The translations under genes were made by a program, and so were the position numbers. From NCBI RefSeq assembly GCF_031454155.1, contig NZ_JAVDQG010000003.1, forward strand, positions 124,001-188,000: a DNA stretch of 64,000 nt, read 5' to 3'. A model generated the notes under the pieces. That model worked only from the letters and a program-made list of their open reading frames with translations, did not search any database and was not told the origin of the DNA. The first letter of the stretch is position 1. The number at the start of each line of letters is the position of its first letter. The DNA is from Desmospora profundinema. Its GTDB lineage: Bacteria; Bacillota; Bacilli; Thermoactinomycetales; DSM-45169. Positions 24,145 to 35,677 of the stretch are shown here, piece by piece.

Positions 24145-25654
24145 TGTGCTTCCATCCCCTTGAGTAGGCTTCCTGTTTCATTCGCTGCGGGTGCGAATCG
24201 TGGGGGCGTTGGTTCATTTTCCAAATCGGTGCTCGCAGGAAGGCATCCTTCATGTCCTTTAATCGAAGGGGAGCCAAGGGGGCGAGATAGGGCGTGCCGA
24301 AGGATTTCAATTTGCACAGATGAATGAAGATAATCATTAAACCAAAACTGATTCCGATGTAACCGAAGGTGGCTGCGGCGAACATCAAAGGGAACCGCAG
24401 CAAGCGGGTTGCCGAACTCATCTCGTGGGAGGGTACGAGAAAGGAAGAAATGGCCGTCAGGGCGACTACGATGATCATCGTATAGGAGACCAGGCCCGCC
24501 TGCACGATGGCTTCGCCGATGACCAGACCGCCGACGATGCCGATGGTCTGGCCAACGCGGCTGGGAAGGCGGACCCCGGCTTCCCGGAGCAGCTCAAAGA
24601 TCAATTCCATCAGCATCGCTTCGAGCAAAGGCGGAAAGGGAACCTGCTCCAATGTGTCTTTAATGGTAAAAATCAATTCGATCGGCAAGATTTCAGGATG
24701 AAACGAAATCGTAGCAATATACAGAGCCGGCAAGTGAGTCGTGATCATAAAGCTCATGAACCGGAGCACCCGTATAAAGGAGCCGATCAGCCAGCGGCTG
24801 TTGTAATCATCCGGTGCTTGGTAAAACGCGTACAGGGTGACCGGCACAATCAAAGCTGTCGGGTCTTCCTCCGCGAGAAGCGCCACCCTTCCCTCCATCA
24901 GGTTGGATACCGTTCGGTCCGGCCGTTCCGTATTCAAGTGTTGGGGAAAGGGGGAGTAGGGATTATCCTCGGTAAACTCCTGAATGAAACCCGGTGACAG
25001 CACTGCATCGGAAGAGACGGACTGAATTCTCCTCTCGACTTCCTCGACCAAGTCCGGGTTGGTCAGATCCCGCATGTACACGATGGCGATTTTCGTTTTG
25101 GTCACTCTGCCCACTTCGATAAAACGGACAGTCAAATGAGGACTCTCGATCCGTTTTCGGATGCTGTACAGGTTGACGGTCAATTGTTCTACAAACCCGT
25201 TATGGGGTCCGCGGATGACGCTTTCGTTTTCCGGTTCGCTTAGGTTCCGCTTGTGGACAACAGCGGTGCTTAAGACAAAAAACTCCCGGTTTCCATCCAG
25301 GATCAATACCGATTCGCCTGCAACGACAGCTTCTACGGCGTTCGCCAAATTTCGTTCCTTCTGGATATCCACGGAGAGGAGGGTCTCTTCCAAATCGCCT
25401 TCCTGTTGTCGAATCAGCGGCTGCAACACTTCCCGACGGATCAAATTGGTGTCCGTCAAGGACTCGATGTATAAGATGACCCCTTCCTGGTCGTTGAAGC
25501 GGATCGTTCTTTTTTTCAGTTCCTCACTGTGAAAAAGCATTTCTTCGATATACGCAATATTCTTTTGCAGAGAGGAATCGAGTTCCACTTCTTTTTGAGC
25601 AATCGATCGCTTTTTACGCTTTAGAGGAAGGGGACGCTTCCCTTTTTTAAACAC
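24125..25654 (-). CDS. Spore germination protein, GerA (GerAA) family
   Basis: 509 residues from GTG 25654, preceded by AAGGGGTGAGGAGG. The open frame continues upstream to 26044 but only as antisense of the thiolase gene. A charged N-terminus (KKGKRPLPLKRKKRS), a soluble domain (LQKNIAYIEEMLFHSEELKK) and a C-terminal domain with about five spans (FPPLLEAMLMELIFELLREA, GVRLPSRVGQTIGIVGGLVI) are all family hallmarks. With GerB and GerC it forms the receptor, probably expressed in the forespore under sigma-G. Which germinant is sensed cannot be told. Confidence 0.93.
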   Translation of the reverse strand: MFKKGKRPLPLKRKKRSIAQKEVELDSSLQKNIAYIEEMLFHSEELKKRTIRFNDQEGVILYIESLTDTNLIRREVLQPLIRQQEGDLEETLLSVDIQKERNLANAVEAVVAGESVLILDGNREFFVLSTAVVHKRNLSEPENESVIRGPHNGFVEQLTVNLYSIRKRIESPHLTVRFIEVGRVTKTKIAIVYMRDLTNPDLVEEVERRIQSVSSDAVLSPGFIQEFTEDNPYSPFPQHLNTERPDRTVSNLMEGRVALLAEEDPTALIVPVTLYAFYQAPDDYNSRWLIGSFIRVLRFMSFMITTHLPALYIATISFHPEILPIELIFTIKDTLEQVPFPPLLEAMLMELIFELLREAGVRLPSRVGQTIGIVGGLVIGEAIVQAGLVSYTMIIVVALTAISSFLVPSHEMSSATRLLRFPLMFAAATFGYIGISFGLMIIFIHLCKLKSFGTPYLAPLAPLRLKDMKDAFLRAPIWKMNQRPHDSHPQRMKQEAYSRGWKHSDPGTE

Positions 25655-25829
25655 GTCCTCCTCACCCCTTTCATCCCTGGTTTCTCTTAATATGACCTCA
25701 TGAGATCGGTGTATACGGAGCCTGCTGCATGAACACCTGTTGACCCATTTTTCGTCTATACAAATGGTTACGTTTAAGATGAAAAGTAATATCGCACTAT
25801 TTCGTACTTTTACAAGTCGAGGAAAAACA

Positions 25830-25910
25830 TTGTCAACATAGAAGAAACCAAGTAATCTAACTATTGAAGGCGTTTTCACATGGACCAAAACCGAACGAGC
25901 GCTCAGTTGG
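25830..25910 (+). promoter_or_regulatory. Promoter and candidate TetR operator before the acyl-CoA cluster
   Basis: TTGTCA (25830-25835), 17 bases, then TAATCT (25853-25858) is a fair sigma-A promoter. Downstream, at about 25891-25910, CCGAACGAGCGCTCAGTTGG has a perfect GAGCGCTC core with partly symmetric flanks, suiting a TetR-family operator. The regulator at 31745 is the obvious candidate. Inferred. Confidence 0.5.
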
Positions 25911-25943
25911 AATCTAGGCCAAACTTGATGGAGGTGCATTAGG

Positions 25944-27122
25944 ATGTCGGAAACCGTTGTATTGGGAGGGGCGCGAACCCCTTTTGCAAAGTTTGGAGGC
26001 GCGTTGAAGGATGTTCCGGCGGTGGAATTGGGTGGAACCGCCATCCGGGGTGCGTTGGAAAATGCCGGTGTGCCCGCGGACCAAGTGGAACACGTGCTTA
26101 TGGGTATGGTGCTTCAGGGGGGAGTCGGTCAGATTCCGTCACGCCAAGCGTCCCGTCGGGCGGGTCTCTCCTGGGAAGTGGGATCGGAGACGATCAACAA
26201 AGTGTGCGCTTCCGGGCTGCGCAGTGCCACAATGGCTGATCAGATCATCCGGGCGGGAGACGGCGAGGTTATTGTGGCGGGAGGGATGGAGAGTATGTCC
26301 CAAGCTCCCTATATCCTACCGAGCGGTCGTTGGGGTCAGCGGATGGGAGACGGCAAGATGGTGGATTTGATGATCCATGACGGGTTATGGTGTGCCTTTG
26401 ACGGTGTGCACATGGTCGTCCATGGAAGCAATGTTGCCGCTGAACACCGAGTTTCCAGAGAAGAGCAGGACCGTTGGGCCCTTCGCAGCCACGAGCGGGC
26501 GATCGCTGCCATCGAAGCCGGGAAACTGGCGGAAGAGATCGTACCCGTAACAGTGAAGACCCGCAAAGGAGAAACGGTGGTGGATACGGATGAAGCCCCG
26601 CGCAAGGACACCACTTATGAGAGATTGAGCGGACTGAAGCCGGTCTTTCTCCAGGATGGTTCCGTTACGGCGGGCAACGCTCCCGGTGTCAACGATGGCG
26701 CCAGCGCATTGGTATTGTCTTCCGCAGCCAAGGCGAAAGAGCTGGGTGTGGATCCCGTAGCCCGCATCCTGGGACATGCGGCGGTGGCGATGGAAGCGAA
26801 ACACTTCCCCATCACCCCGGCCTATGCAATCCAAAAGCTGTTGAAACAGCAGGGTTTGGAGCTGTCTGAGATTGACCGGTTTGAAGTAAACGAGGCATTT
26901 GCCGCTGTCGCTTTGGCCAATGGGAAAATCCTCGGTTGGGATGAAGAGAAAGTGAATGTGAACGGGGGAGCCGTCGCCTTAGGCCATCCCATCGGTGCCA
27001 GTGGTTCCCGAATCCTGCTCACGCTGATTCAGGAGCTGCGCCGCCGCGGCGGCGGACTGGGCATCGCCGCCATCTGCAGCGGTGCAGCCCAAGGGGATGC
27101 CGTGTTGGTTCGGGTGGATTAA
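25944..27122 (+). CDS. Acetyl-CoA acetyltransferase (thiolase)
   Basis: 392 residues, the usual length. Active-site residues are in place: Cys88 (NKVCASG), His348 (ALGHPIG) and Cys378 ([11 protein letters not shown]). It condenses or cleaves acetoacetyl-CoA and longer 3-ketoacyl-CoA and ends beta-oxidation; B. subtilis MmgA is a close functional analogue. GGAGG lies before the ATG. First gene of the fatty/branched acyl-CoA degradation cluster; acetoacetate from Kce, once activated to the CoA ester, could also feed in. Confidence 0.95.
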   Translation: MSETVVLGGARTPFAKFGGALKDVPAVELGGTAIRGALENAGVPADQVEHVLMGMVLQGGVGQIPSRQASRRAGLSWEVGSETINKVCASGLRSATMADQIIRAGDGEVIVAGGMESMSQAPYILPSGRWGQRMGDGKMVDLMIHDGLWCAFDGVHMVVHGSNVAAEHRVSREEQDRWALRSHERAIAAIEAGKLAEEIVPVTVKTRKGETVVDTDEAPRKDTTYERLSGLKPVFLQDGSVTAGNAPGVNDGASALVLSSAAKAKELGVDPVARILGHAAVAMEAKHFPITPAYAIQKLLKQQGLELSEIDRFEVNEAFAAVALANGKILGWDEEKVNVNGGAVALGHPIGASGSRILLTLIQELRRRGGGLGIAAICSGAAQGDAVLVRVD

Positions 27123-27149
27123 GGTGTATCTGGTCATACCGACTGCCTC

Positions 27150-27256
27150 CTGTACTCGGATGTCTCTGGTAATTCGATTTTACGAGAGGATCGGTGTGGT
27201 CGGCGAAGAGCCTTTGCGCTTTTTGCAAGAGCTCGAAGGCGATTACACCGGGCCGG
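27150..27256 (+). repeat. Family B palindromic repeat, decayed copy B1
   Basis: TCTCTGGTAATTCGA, then GATCGGTGTGGTCGG and CCTTTGCGCTTTTTGCAA followed by TTACACCGGGCCGGG match copy B2 with many changes. It fills most of the 357-base gap 27123-27479 between the thiolase and hydroxyacyl-CoA dehydrogenase genes. The remainder of the gap shows no gene. Confidence 0.6.
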
Positions 27257-27479
27257 GCAAACGCCTAACGGATTGTTCACACACGCTCTAGAATCGGTTT
27301 AATAGGATGGAGAGAAACCACGAACGGACCGGGGGCGGGGAGACCGTTACCATAAAAATAGAGCGGGCTTTTTTCGTCCCCAAAGAGAGAGTACTGGAGC
27401 GGGGCGGTCGGATTCGATCCATAGGAATCCGACCCCGACATCCAGTGAGACCGGAATCGATAGAGAAAGGAAGAGTGCC

Positions 27480-28334
27480 ATGGGCATCCAACGCGTGACA
27501 GTCATTGGCGCGGGCCAGATGGGGAGCGGCATTGCCCAAGTGGCGGCCCAAGCCGGATATCGCGTCCAGCTGCACGACCTGACGGAAGAGCAGGTGGAAA
27601 AAGGGCTGGCTGTCATCAGCCGCAATTTGTCGCGGCAGGTGGAGAAGGGACGTTTTCAACAGCTGGAAAAAGAGGCGATCCTCAGCCGGCTGGATGGGGC
27701 GACAGATTTAAGGAAGGCAGCGGGAGAAGCGGATATTGTCGTGGAGGCCGTCGTGGAGAATATGGCGGTGAAGGCGGATTTATTCCGCCAACTGGATGAT
27801 GTCTGCCCCGCTCACACCATCCTGGCCAGCAACACCTCCTCCTTGCCGATTACAGAGATCGCCGCCGTCACCAAGCGGCCGGAACAGGTGATCGGCATGC
27901 ACTTTATGAACCCGGTACCGGTCATGAAACTGGTGGAAGTGATCCGGGGACTGGCCACCTCGGATGAAGTCACCCAAACGGTGGAGGCGCTGGCGAAGGA
28001 AATGGGGAAAACCCCGGTTGAAGTTAACGATTTCCCCGGTTTTGTTTCCAATCGCATCCTGATGCCGATGATCAACGAGGCGGTCTATGCGTTGTACGAA
28101 GGAGTCGCCGAAAAAGAGGCCATCGATGAGGTGATGAAACTGGGGATGAATCACCCGATGGGCCCCCTCACCCTGGCGGATTTTATCGGTCTGGATACCT
28201 GCCTCTCCATTATGGAAATCCTGCACGAAGGTTTCGGGGATCCCAAATACCGCCCCTGTCCGCTTTTGCGTAAGTATGTAAAAGCGGGTTGGCTGGGGCG
28301 AAAAACAGGCCGAGGCTTCTACGTCTACGAATAA
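27480..28334 (+). CDS. hbd: 3-hydroxybutyryl-CoA dehydrogenase
   Basis: 284 residues, standard for Hbd/MmgB. The NAD-binding loop is [11 protein letters not shown] near residues 10-20; the catalytic His is in [15 protein letters not shown]; and the substrate region has [11 protein letters not shown], with [12 protein letters not shown] near the end. It oxidises (S)-3-hydroxybutyryl-CoA to acetoacetyl-CoA. AAAGGAAG before ATG 27480. It serves the lysine, butyryl-CoA and fatty acid routes alike; no crotonase gene is seen in this window. Confidence 0.95.
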   Translation: MGIQRVTVIGAGQMGSGIAQVAAQAGYRVQLHDLTEEQVEKGLAVISRNLSRQVEKGRFQQLEKEAILSRLDGATDLRKAAGEADIVVEAVVENMAVKADLFRQLDDVCPAHTILASNTSSLPITEIAAVTKRPEQVIGMHFMNPVPVMKLVEVIRGLATSDEVTQTVEALAKEMGKTPVEVNDFPGFVSNRILMPMINEAVYALYEGVAEKEAIDEVMKLGMNHPMGPLTLADFIGLDTCLSIMEILHEGFGDPKYRPCPLLRKYVKAGWLGRKTGRGFYVYE

Positions 28335-28380
28335 CTTTTTTATGGCCTATGGCTCGGTCGGCCGGTAGGAGGAAACGGAC

Positions 28381-29523
28381 ATGAATTTGCATTTCAACCA
28401 AGAGCAAGAAATGATGCGCAAGATGGTACGGGAGTTCGCCCAAAAAGAAATCCGTCCTTTTCTGGAAGAGATGGATGAAGCGGACCGTTTTCCCCGTGAA
28501 GTGGTGCAAAAGATGGGAGAGTTGGGCCTGATGGGGATTCCCATTCCCGAACAGTGGGGCGGAGTCGGCTCTGATTTTCTCTCCTACATTCTGGCATTGG
28601 AGGAGCTGTCCAAGGTGAGTCCCACAGTGGGAGTCATCCTGGCGGTCCACACCTCTTTGGGCACCCTGCCCGTCTTGCGCTACGGCACCGAAGAGCAAAA
28701 GCATAAATATGTCACCAAACTGGCCGGCGGTAAGTATCTGGGTGCCTTTGCTCTGACAGAACCCCATGCGGGATCCGATGCCGCCAACATTCGCACCCGT
28801 GCGGTCAGAGACGGGGACCGGTATCTTTTGAACGGAAACAAAGTATTTATCACCAATGCAGGGGAAGCGGACCTTTATGTCACCTTCGCCGTCACGGATC
28901 CGAACAAGGGGTCTGAGGGAATCACCGCCTTTATCGTGGAGAAGGACACTCCCGGGCTCTCTGTCGGAAAAAAAGAGAAAAAGATGGGCCTGGGTGGTTC
29001 CAACACCTGTGAATTGATCTTTGAACAGGCGGAAGTCCCGGTGGAAAACCGGCTCGGAGAGGAGGGGCAAGGGTATGAAATCGCCTTGTCCAACCTGGCT
29101 GGCGGCCGGATAGGGATTGCAGCCCAGGCTTTGGGGATCGCGGGTGCAGCCCTGGAAGCATCCCGGGATTACGCCCAAAATCGGGTTCAGTTCGGCAAAC
29201 CCCTGAGCCAACTGCAGGCGATCCAGTTTAAATTGGCCGACATGGCCACCGCTGTTGAAGCGGCGCGTCTGTTGACGTACCGGGCGGCATGGTTGCGTGA
29301 TCGGAACCGCGACTGCAAACGGGAAGCCGCCATGGCCAAACTGGCTGCTTCCGATACGGCTATGAGTGTCACCACGGAAGCGATCCAGGTATTCGGCGGT
29401 TACGGATACACCCGCGAGTATCCGGTGGAGCGCCTCTTCCGCGATGCGAAAGTGACCCAGATTTATGAAGGCACCAATGAGATTCAACGGATTGTGATCG
29501 CCAACCAGCTGCTGAAAGGATGA
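28381..29523 (+). CDS. Acyl-CoA dehydrogenase 1
   Basis: 380 residues with all short/medium-chain acyl-CoA dehydrogenase features: AFALTEPHAGSDAANI, FITNAGEADLYVTFA, the ETF-interacting Arg-rich helices, and the catalytic Glu in [14 protein letters not shown]-dependent alpha,beta-desaturation of acyl-CoA with electrons leaving by ETF. It is 47 bases after hbd, after GGAGG. Close paralogue of the next gene; by context butyryl- or branched-chain acyl-CoA are likely substrates. Confidence 0.94.
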   Translation: MNLHFNQEQEMMRKMVREFAQKEIRPFLEEMDEADRFPREVVQKMGELGLMGIPIPEQWGGVGSDFLSYILALEELSKVSPTVGVILAVHTSLGTLPVLRYGTEEQKHKYVTKLAGGKYLGAFALTEPHAGSDAANIRTRAVRDGDRYLLNGNKVFITNAGEADLYVTFAVTDPNKGSEGITAFIVEKDTPGLSVGKKEKKMGLGGSNTCELIFEQAEVPVENRLGEEGQGYEIALSNLAGGRIGIAAQALGIAGAALEASRDYAQNRVQFGKPLSQLQAIQFKLADMATAVEAARLLTYRAAWLRDRNRDCKREAAMAKLAASDTAMSVTTEAIQVFGGYGYTREYPVERLFRDAKVTQIYEGTNEIQRIVIANQLLKG

Positions 29524-29625
29524 ACGATGCGGGAAAATTCTCTTGGATTTTTCCTGGCAAGGGTGATTGGCCTGATTCATACAGGCCGCAGCGCCGCACG
29601 ATCCGAGCAAAAGGAGTGAAACCCG

Positions 29626-30768
29626 ATGCAATTTCAGTTGAGCGAAGAACATGAGATGATGCGGAAGATGGTGCGGGAGTTCGCCCTGAACGAAGTGGCC
29701 CCCACCGCTTCACAACGGGATGAGGATGAAGTTTTTGACCGCTCCATCTTTGATCAGATGGGACAGCTGGGGATGACCGGAATCCCCTGGCCGGAGGAAG
29801 AGGGAGGAGTCGGCTCCGATTTCTTAAGCTATGTGATCGCCGTCGAAGAATTGTCCCGGGTGTGTGCCTCCACGGGGGTTACGCTGTCGGCTCACCTTTC
29901 CCTGGCCAGCTGGCCTCTCCACAAGTTTGGAAACCCGGAGCAGAAAGAGCGTTTTCTCAAGCCGCTGGCCCAAGGGACTAAACTGGGTGCCTACGGTTTA
30001 ACGGAACCGGGTTCCGGCTCCGACGCCGCCAGAATGAAGACGACGGCGGTGCGCGACGGGGACCACTACGTCCTCAACGGAAACAAGATCTTTATCACCA
30101 ACGGGGGCGAAGCGGAGATCTACATCGTATTTGCCGTCACTGATCCCGAACAAAAACACCGGGGAGTCACTGCCTTCATCGTGGAAAAGGATACCCCCGG
30201 TTTCTCCATCGGCAAAAAGGAGAAGAAACTGGGGATCCGGTCTTCTCCCACCACAGAGATCATCTTCGAGGATTGCCGGATCCCGGTGGAAAACCGGTTG
30301 GGTGAGGAGGGGCAGGGGTTCAAGATTGCCATGATGACCCTGGACGGGGGCAGAAACGGCATCGCCGCCCAAGCGGTGGGGATCGCTCAGGGAGCCCTGG
30401 ACGCCGCTGTGGACTACGCAAAAGAGCGGAAACAGTTTGGGCAGCCCATCGGCAAACTGCAAGCCATCCAGTTCAAACTGGCGGATATGGCCACCCAGAT
30501 CGAGGCGGCCCGCCTGTTAACCTACCAGGCGGCTTGGTTAGAGAGCGAGGGGCTTCCCTATGGGAAAGCGTCCGCCATGGCGAAGCTGTATGCTGGTGAC
30601 ATCGCCATGCAGGTGACTACCGAGGCGGTCCAGGTGTTCGGCGGATATGGCTACACCCGTGAATATCCGGTGGAGCGGATGATGCGGGATGCCAAGATCA
30701 CTCAGATCTATGAGGGGACCAACGAAATTCAGCGGATCGTCATCGCCGGTCACCTGATGAAAGAATGA
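29626..30768 (+). CDS. Acyl-CoA dehydrogenase 2 (AcdA-like)
   Basis: 380 residues, paralogous to the preceding enzyme (shared [10 protein letters not shown] start, [30 protein letters not shown], catalytic Glu in [11 protein letters not shown]). Differences cluster in the substrate-facing part, so chain preference probably differs; it resembles B. subtilis AcdA, whose gene neighbours fadF and rpoE. The ribosome site is AAAAGGAGTG. Its TGA overlaps the meaB start by four bases. Confidence 0.94.
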   Translation: MQFQLSEEHEMMRKMVREFALNEVAPTASQRDEDEVFDRSIFDQMGQLGMTGIPWPEEEGGVGSDFLSYVIAVEELSRVCASTGVTLSAHLSLASWPLHKFGNPEQKERFLKPLAQGTKLGAYGLTEPGSGSDAARMKTTAVRDGDHYVLNGNKIFITNGGEAEIYIVFAVTDPEQKHRGVTAFIVEKDTPGFSIGKKEKKLGIRSSPTTEIIFEDCRIPVENRLGEEGQGFKIAMMTLDGGRNGIAAQAVGIAQGALDAAVDYAKERKQFGQPIGKLQAIQFKLADMATQIEAARLLTYQAAWLESEGLPYGKASAMAKLYAGDIAMQVTTEAVQVFGGYGYTREYPVERMMRDAKITQIYEGTNEIQRIVIAGHLMKE

Positions 30769-31748
30769 GCGCGGTAAATCGTGCCGCAATCGAGGATTGG
30801 TCCGCCCGTATCCGGCGCGGGGAAAAACGTGCCGTCGCCCGCGGGATCAGCTGGATCGAAAACCGGGATCCGCGTCGGGAACCCTTGCTGGAATCCTTGC
30901 ATCCCCATACCGGAAACGCTTTTCTCATCGGGGTGACCGGTGCGCCGGGAGCGGGGAAGAGTTCGCTGGTGGACCGTTTGATCGACGGAATCCGGCGAGA
31001 AGGCAAGACTGTCGGCGTGGTGGCCGTTGATCCCACCAGCCCCTTTACCGGCGGATCGTTGCTGGGGGATCGGGTGCGGATGACCCGCCATGCGTTGGAT
31101 AAAGGGGTATTTATCCGCAGCATGGGCAGCCGCGGTAATCTGGGTGGTTTGTCCCGCGGAACACGGGAGGCGGTACGTGTATTGGATGCCGCCGGTTTGG
31201 ATGTCATCTTTGTGGAAACGGTCGGCGTGGGCCAATCGGAAATCGACATTATGCACATGGTGGATACGGTGGCCCTGGTGCTGACGCCCGGAAGCGGTGA
31301 CGCCGTTCAGGTGTTCAAGGCGGGCATTATGGAAGCAGCTGACTTGTTTGTCGTCAACAAAGCAGATCAGCCTGGGACCCAGCGGCTGGTGAAGGATATC
31401 GGAGAGTTGCTGGACCTGACGGGGCGATCCCGCTCCTGGAGGCCGCCCATTGTGGAAACGACGGTGAAAGAGGGGCGGAGCATCGATGCACTGTGGCGGG
31501 AATTGCTGCGGCATCGTCACCACTTGACGGAGACAGGGGAGGGGGAACGCCGCCACCGGGATCACCTGCGCCGTGAAGTGGAGGCGATCATGGAAGAGGA
31601 GCTGCGAAGCCGTTTGCAAAAGCGCATGCGGGAATCCCGCTTTACAGCGGATCTGGACCGAGTCCATGGACGGGAGTGGACACCCCACGAAATGGCGCGG
31701 AACTGGCTGGATCGCCTGTCCGGCAGGGAAAGGGGGAATGGGGGATGA
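30765..31748 (+). CDS. meaB: MeaB/ArgK-type P-loop GTPase, mutase chaperone
   Basis: 327 residues. [12 protein letters not shown] near residues 46-57 is the P-loop; [50 protein letters not shown] and VVNKADQPG complete the family signature. MeaB loads and guards adenosylcobalamin on acyl-CoA mutases. Here no separate methylmalonyl-CoA mutase gene is near, and the IcmF downstream carries its own G-domain, so the partner is open. ATGA overlap with the genes on both sides. Confidence 0.93.
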   Translation: MSAVNRAAIEDWSARIRRGEKRAVARGISWIENRDPRREPLLESLHPHTGNAFLIGVTGAPGAGKSSLVDRLIDGIRREGKTVGVVAVDPTSPFTGGSLLGDRVRMTRHALDKGVFIRSMGSRGNLGGLSRGTREAVRVLDAAGLDVIFVETVGVGQSEIDIMHMVDTVALVLTPGSGDAVQVFKAGIMEAADLFVVNKADQPGTQRLVKDIGELLDLTGRSRSWRPPIVETTVKEGRSIDALWRELLRHRHHLTETGEGERRHRDHLRREVEAIMEEELRSRLQKRMRESRFTADLDRVHGREWTPHEMARNWLDRLSGRERGNGG

Positions 31749-32371
31749 CGCGGGAATCCAATCGGATCCCCTCCATGGTGAAAAACCGCAAACTGGTGGA
31801 AGAACGGCGGGCCCAAATCATCCGCGGGGCACAGGAGCTGTTTATGCGCAAGGGATTCCACAAGACCACCACTCGTGAGATCGCCCGGGAGTGCGGCCTC
31901 AGTATCGGGACGATGTACGAGTACATCCAGACCAAGGAAGATGTCTTGTACCTGGTTTGCGATCATATCCATTCCGAATTGGAAGCACGGCTGAAGGAAG
32001 CCTTGTCCGAGACGGAAACCGGGCGGGAGAGCCTCATGAAAGCGATGGCCCAGCACTTCAGGGTGATGGGGGAACTGTCCGACTGGGTTCTCCTTATTTA
32101 CCAAGAGACGAAGTCCCTGCCCAAAGAAGCGCGCAAGGCGATCCTGGAGCGGGAAAAAGAGATTACGGCCTTGTTCCAGGAGATCCTGGAGCGGGGGATC
32201 CGGGATCATACCCTGCACCTGGATCCCACCTCCGTCCCCTTGATGGCCCACAACATCATGGTGATGGGTCAGATGTGGACCTTTCGCCGTTGGGCCCTGG
32301 CGGAGCACTACACCTTAGAAGAGTTCACCCGACGGCAAACCGCGTGGTTGCTGCAGGAATGTACCCCATGA
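31745..32371 (+). CDS. TetR/AcrR-family transcriptional regulator
   Basis: 208 residues from ATG 31745, coupled to the meaB stop and behind AAAGGGGGAATGG. The N-terminal HTH is clear ([40 protein letters not shown]), with a variable helical ligand domain after it. Its place between acyl-CoA genes suggests an acyl-CoA-responsive repressor of the FadR kind. The symmetric site before the thiolase gene and the FadR-like site before fadF are candidate targets. Confidence 0.9.
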   Translation: MTRESNRIPSMVKNRKLVEERRAQIIRGAQELFMRKGFHKTTTREIARECGLSIGTMYEYIQTKEDVLYLVCDHIHSELEARLKEALSETETGRESLMKAMAQHFRVMGELSDWVLLIYQETKSLPKEARKAILEREKEITALFQEILERGIRDHTLHLDPTSVPLMAHNIMVMGQMWTFRRWALAEHYTLEEFTRRQTAWLLQECTP

Positions 32372-32388
32372 GTCAGGAGGGAATACAG

Positions 32389-35300
32389 ATGGAGGTGTAC
32401 CGACCCAAATATCCGGTCCGTTTTGTAACGGCGGCCAGCCTGTTTGACGGTCACGATGCGTCGATCAATCTATTTCGCCGCTTGCTGCAGGCAAGCGGGG
32501 TGGAAGTGATCCATCTGGGCCACGACCGCTCCGTCGATCTGATTGTGGAAGCGGCCATCCAGGAAGACGTTCAGGGAATTGCTGTCTCTTCCTATCAGGG
32601 AGGACATGTGGAATTCTTCCAATATATGATTGACCGGTTAAAGGAAGAAGGGGCCTCTCACATCCGGGTGTTCGCCGGCGGAGGCGGGGTGATCGTTCCC
32701 CAGGAAATCAGGCAGTTGGAAGCCTATGGTGTCGTCAAAGTGTTTTCCCCTGAGGATGGGCGCCAGATGGGGTTGCAGGGGATGATCAATCATATGGTGG
32801 AAGCCTGTGACTTCCCCACTGTGACGGACGTGATCGATGAGTGGGAAGGATTAGCCCGGGGAGATCGGCGTGCCATCGCCCGCCTGATCACCCTGGCAGA
32901 ACAGGATGCCCTGAAGGAGAAAACCCAGGCGGCGGCGGTGGAGGCACTGCCGGTCCATGATGTTCCGGTGGTCGGTCTGACGGGAACGGGAGGGGCCGGC
33001 AAAAGTTCTCTCACCGATGAGCTGGTGCGCCGATTCCTGGAGGATTTTCCGGAAAAGCGAGTGGCCGTCCTTTCGATCGATCCGTCCAAGCAAAAAACGG
33101 GGGGCGCGCTCCTGGGCGACCGCATCCGTATGAACGCGGTCCATCACCCCCGCGTGTTTATGCGCAGTCTGGCAACGCGAAAAAACCGTTCCGAACTTTC
33201 CGGCGCGACCCGGGAAGCGATCGGTATTTTAAAACGGTCCGGTTATGATCTCATCCTGCTGGAAACCAGCGGCATCGGACAAGGAGATGCCGATGTGGTC
33301 GAGGTAAGCGATCTTTCCGTCTACGTCATGACCTCCGAATTCGGTGCGCCGTCCCAACTGGAAAAAATCGAGATGCTGGATTATGCAGACCTGGTGGCGA
33401 TCAATAAATTTGACCGCAAAGGGTCTGAGGATGCCCTACGGGATGTCCGTAAGCAATTTCGGCGCAACCATCAGCTGTTTGAGGCTCCGGATCCAGATAT
33501 TCCGGTGTACGGCACGATGGCCAGCCGCTTCAACGATCCGGGCACCAACCGATTTTACAAGGCGTTGATCGACCGGTTGTGCGACAAGTGCGGGGTGGAT
33601 TGGGAATCCCGATGGGATGCCGCTGGGGAAGAGGGGGAAGTGCGCCACATCATTCCGCCGGAACGGACTCACTATCTGCGCGAGATCGCGACCACTGTCC
33701 GCCGTTATCACGAATATACCCGGGAGCAGGCGGAACGCGCCCGGCGATGGCAACAGGTGAAGGAGACACGTCGGTGGTTGCAGGCGGAGTCCACTGGGGA
33801 AAGCGATTCCGAGAAAACGTTGGCCCCGTTGGAACAACGCTTGGAAAGCGAAGTGGATCCGGAAACGAAAGCCATATTGGAGGAATGGCCCAAGCTGAAG
33901 GAACAGTACCGTCAGGATGAGCTGGTGATCCGCGTGCGGGACAGGGAGATTCGCAACCCGCTCTTCACCACTTCCCTGTCCGGCAGCCGCATTCCCAAAG
34001 TGGCGCTTCCCCGCTACCGGGATTGGGGTGAAATCGTTCGCTGGATGATGGCGGAAAATGTGCCGGGCCGTTTTCCCTTCACGGCCGGGGTCTTCCCCTT
34101 GAAGCGAGGGGACGAAGATCCCAAGCGCATGTTTGCCGGTGAAGGGACGCCGGAGCGAACCAACCGCCGCTTCCACTATCTGTCCGAGGGAGAACCGGCC
34201 AAACGTCTTTCCACCGCCTTTGACAGCGTCACCCTCTACGGCCGCGATCCCGATAAACGTCCGGATATCTACGGCAAGGTGGGGGAATCCGGAGTTAGTA
34301 TCTGCACCTTGGATGATATGAAAAAGCTGTATGCAGGCTTTGATCTGTGTGCGCCCAATACCAGTGTTTCCATGACCATCAACGGTCCCGCTCCCATCAT
34401 CCTGGCCATGTTCCTCAACACGGCCATCGATCAGCAGATCGACCGCTTCCGGGAGAAAGAAGGACGGGAGCCGTCAGCCGAGGAGCGGGAAACGATTCGC
34501 GCCCAGGCGCTGGCAACCGTGCGGGGGACGGTGCAGGCGGATATCCTGAAGGAAGACCAAGGACAAAACACTTGTATCTTTTCCACTGAATTCGCCCTTA
34601 AGATGATGGGGGACATCCAGCAGTTTTTCATCGACAATCGGGTGCGCAACTACTATTCCGTCTCCATCAGCGGCTATCATATCGCCGAGGCCGGAGCCAA
34701 CCCCATCTCCCAGCTGGCCTTCACCCTGGCCAACGCGTTCACCTATGTAGAGTATTACCGCAGCCGCGGCATGGATGTGGATCGATTCGCTCCCAATCTC
34801 TCCTTCTTCTTCAGCAACGGACTGGATCCAGAGTACACCGTGATCGGCCGGGTGGCCCGCCGCATCTGGGCCGTGGTGATGAAGCTTCTGTACGGGGCCA
34901 ATGATCGAAGTCAGAAACTGAAATACCATATCCAGACTTCGGGCCGCAGCTTGCACGCGCAGGAAGTCAACTTCAACGACATCCGCACCACGCTGCAGGC
35001 GCTGATGGCCTTATATGACCAGTGCAACTCCCTTCACACCAACGCCTATGATGAAGCCATCACCACCCCGACAGAGGAATCGGTCCGCCGGGCGATGGCG
35101 ATCCAAATGATTATTACCAAAGAGTTGGGTCTCGCCAAAAACGAAAACCCCCTGCAGGGCTCCTTTATCATCGAGGAACTGACCGATTTGGTAGAGGAGG
35201 CTGTCCTGAAGGAATTCGATCGGATCAGCGACCGCGGCGGGGTGCTGGGAGCGATGGAAACCCAGTACCAGCGGGGCAAGATTCAGGAGGAATCTCTCTA

Positions 35301-35622
35301 TTACGAAACGAAAAAACACTCCGGCGAACTGCCCATCATCGGAGTCAACACCTTCCTCAAGGAAGGGGAAGAAGACGCCGAACCGGAGTATCAATTAACC
35401 CGGGCCTCCCAGGAAGAAAAGGACACCCAGATCACAAACCTCCGCGCCTTCCAGGAGCGCCACAGCGACCAGGCTCCCCAAGCCCTGGCGCAGTTGAAAG
35501 AGGTGGCCCGAAACAACGGCAACCTGTTTGCCGAACTGATGAAAACCGTCCGCGTTGCCAGCCTCGGCCAGATCACCGATGCCCTGTTCGAAGTGGGCGG
35601 GCAGTACCGGCGGAATATGTGA
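32389..35622 (+). CDS. icmF: Fused isobutyryl-CoA mutase IcmF
   Basis: 1077 residues from ATG 32389 behind AGGAGGG. Domain order: cobalamin-binding domain ([15 protein letters not shown] near 20-35, HLGHDRS), MeaB-like GTPase (GTGGAGKSS near 198-206, [16 protein letters not shown]), linker, and large mutase domain from about 520. The substrate-deciding residues are Phe582 (MFAGEG) and Gln726 (EDQGQNT), where methylmalonyl-CoA mutases have Tyr and Arg, so it should act on isobutyryl/butyryl-CoA (IcmF enzymes also accept pivalyl/isovaleryl-CoA). It links valine and branched-acid catabolism to beta-oxidation. The longer open frame back to 31891 is tetR out of frame. Confidence 0.95.
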   Translation: MEVYRPKYPVRFVTAASLFDGHDASINLFRRLLQASGVEVIHLGHDRSVDLIVEAAIQEDVQGIAVSSYQGGHVEFFQYMIDRLKEEGASHIRVFAGGGGVIVPQEIRQLEAYGVVKVFSPEDGRQMGLQGMINHMVEACDFPTVTDVIDEWEGLARGDRRAIARLITLAEQDALKEKTQAAAVEALPVHDVPVVGLTGTGGAGKSSLTDELVRRFLEDFPEKRVAVLSIDPSKQKTGGALLGDRIRMNAVHHPRVFMRSLATRKNRSELSGATREAIGILKRSGYDLILLETSGIGQGDADVVEVSDLSVYVMTSEFGAPSQLEKIEMLDYADLVAINKFDRKGSEDALRDVRKQFRRNHQLFEAPDPDIPVYGTMASRFNDPGTNRFYKALIDRLCDKCGVDWESRWDAAGEEGEVRHIIPPERTHYLREIATTVRRYHEYTREQAERARRWQQVKETRRWLQAESTGESDSEKTLAPLEQRLESEVDPETKAILEEWPKLKEQYRQDELVIRVRDREIRNPLFTTSLSGSRIPKVALPRYRDWGEIVRWMMAENVPGRFPFTAGVFPLKRGDEDPKRMFAGEGTPERTNRRFHYLSEGEPAKRLSTAFDSVTLYGRDPDKRPDIYGKVGESGVSICTLDDMKKLYAGFDLCAPNTSVSMTINGPAPIILAMFLNTAIDQQIDRFREKEGREPSAEERETIRAQALATVRGTVQADILKEDQGQNTCIFSTEFALKMMGDIQQFFIDNRVRNYYSVSISGYHIAEAGANPISQLAFTLANAFTYVEYYRSRGMDVDRFAPNLSFFFSNGLDPEYTVIGRVARRIWAVVMKLLYGANDRSQKLKYHIQTSGRSLHAQEVNFNDIRTTLQALMALYDQCNSLHTNAYDEAITTPTEESVRRAMAIQMIITKELGLAKNENPLQGSFIIEELTDLVEEAVLKEFDRISDRGGVLGAMETQYQRGKIQEESLYYETKKHSGELPIIGVNTFLKEGEEDAEPEYQLTRASQEEKDTQITNLRAFQERHSDQAPQALAQLKEVARNNGNLFAELMKTVRVASLGQITDALFEVGGQYRRNM

Positions 35623-35640
35623 TTGGTACGATGGAGAATG

Positions 35641-35677
35641 AAACCACACACCTGCTCTTTAAGGGTGTGTGGTTTTG
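35641..35677 (+). terminator. Terminator of the icmF operon
   Basis: AAACCACACACC and GGGTGTGTGGTTTT form a strong stem with a short T-run. Confidence 0.85.

Noticed and set aside
24125-26044. 639-residue minus-strand reading frame for GerA
   Set aside because: The first 130 residues are antisense of the thiolase gene and its promoter; the family N-terminus begins at the GTG at 25654.
31891-32388. N-terminal extension of IcmF
   Set aside because: It is the tetR gene in another frame; IcmF proteins begin shortly before the cobalamin domain, at ATG 32389.
33436-34176. Long minus-strand ORFs opposite icmF and other backbone genes
   Set aside because: They mirror the codon pattern of the coding strand, lack ribosome sites and show no family features.
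30765-35622. Methylmalonyl-CoA mutase system
   Set aside because: MeaB suggested it, but the large protein has the fused IcmF domain order and the Phe/Gln substrate residues of isobutyryl-CoA mutases.
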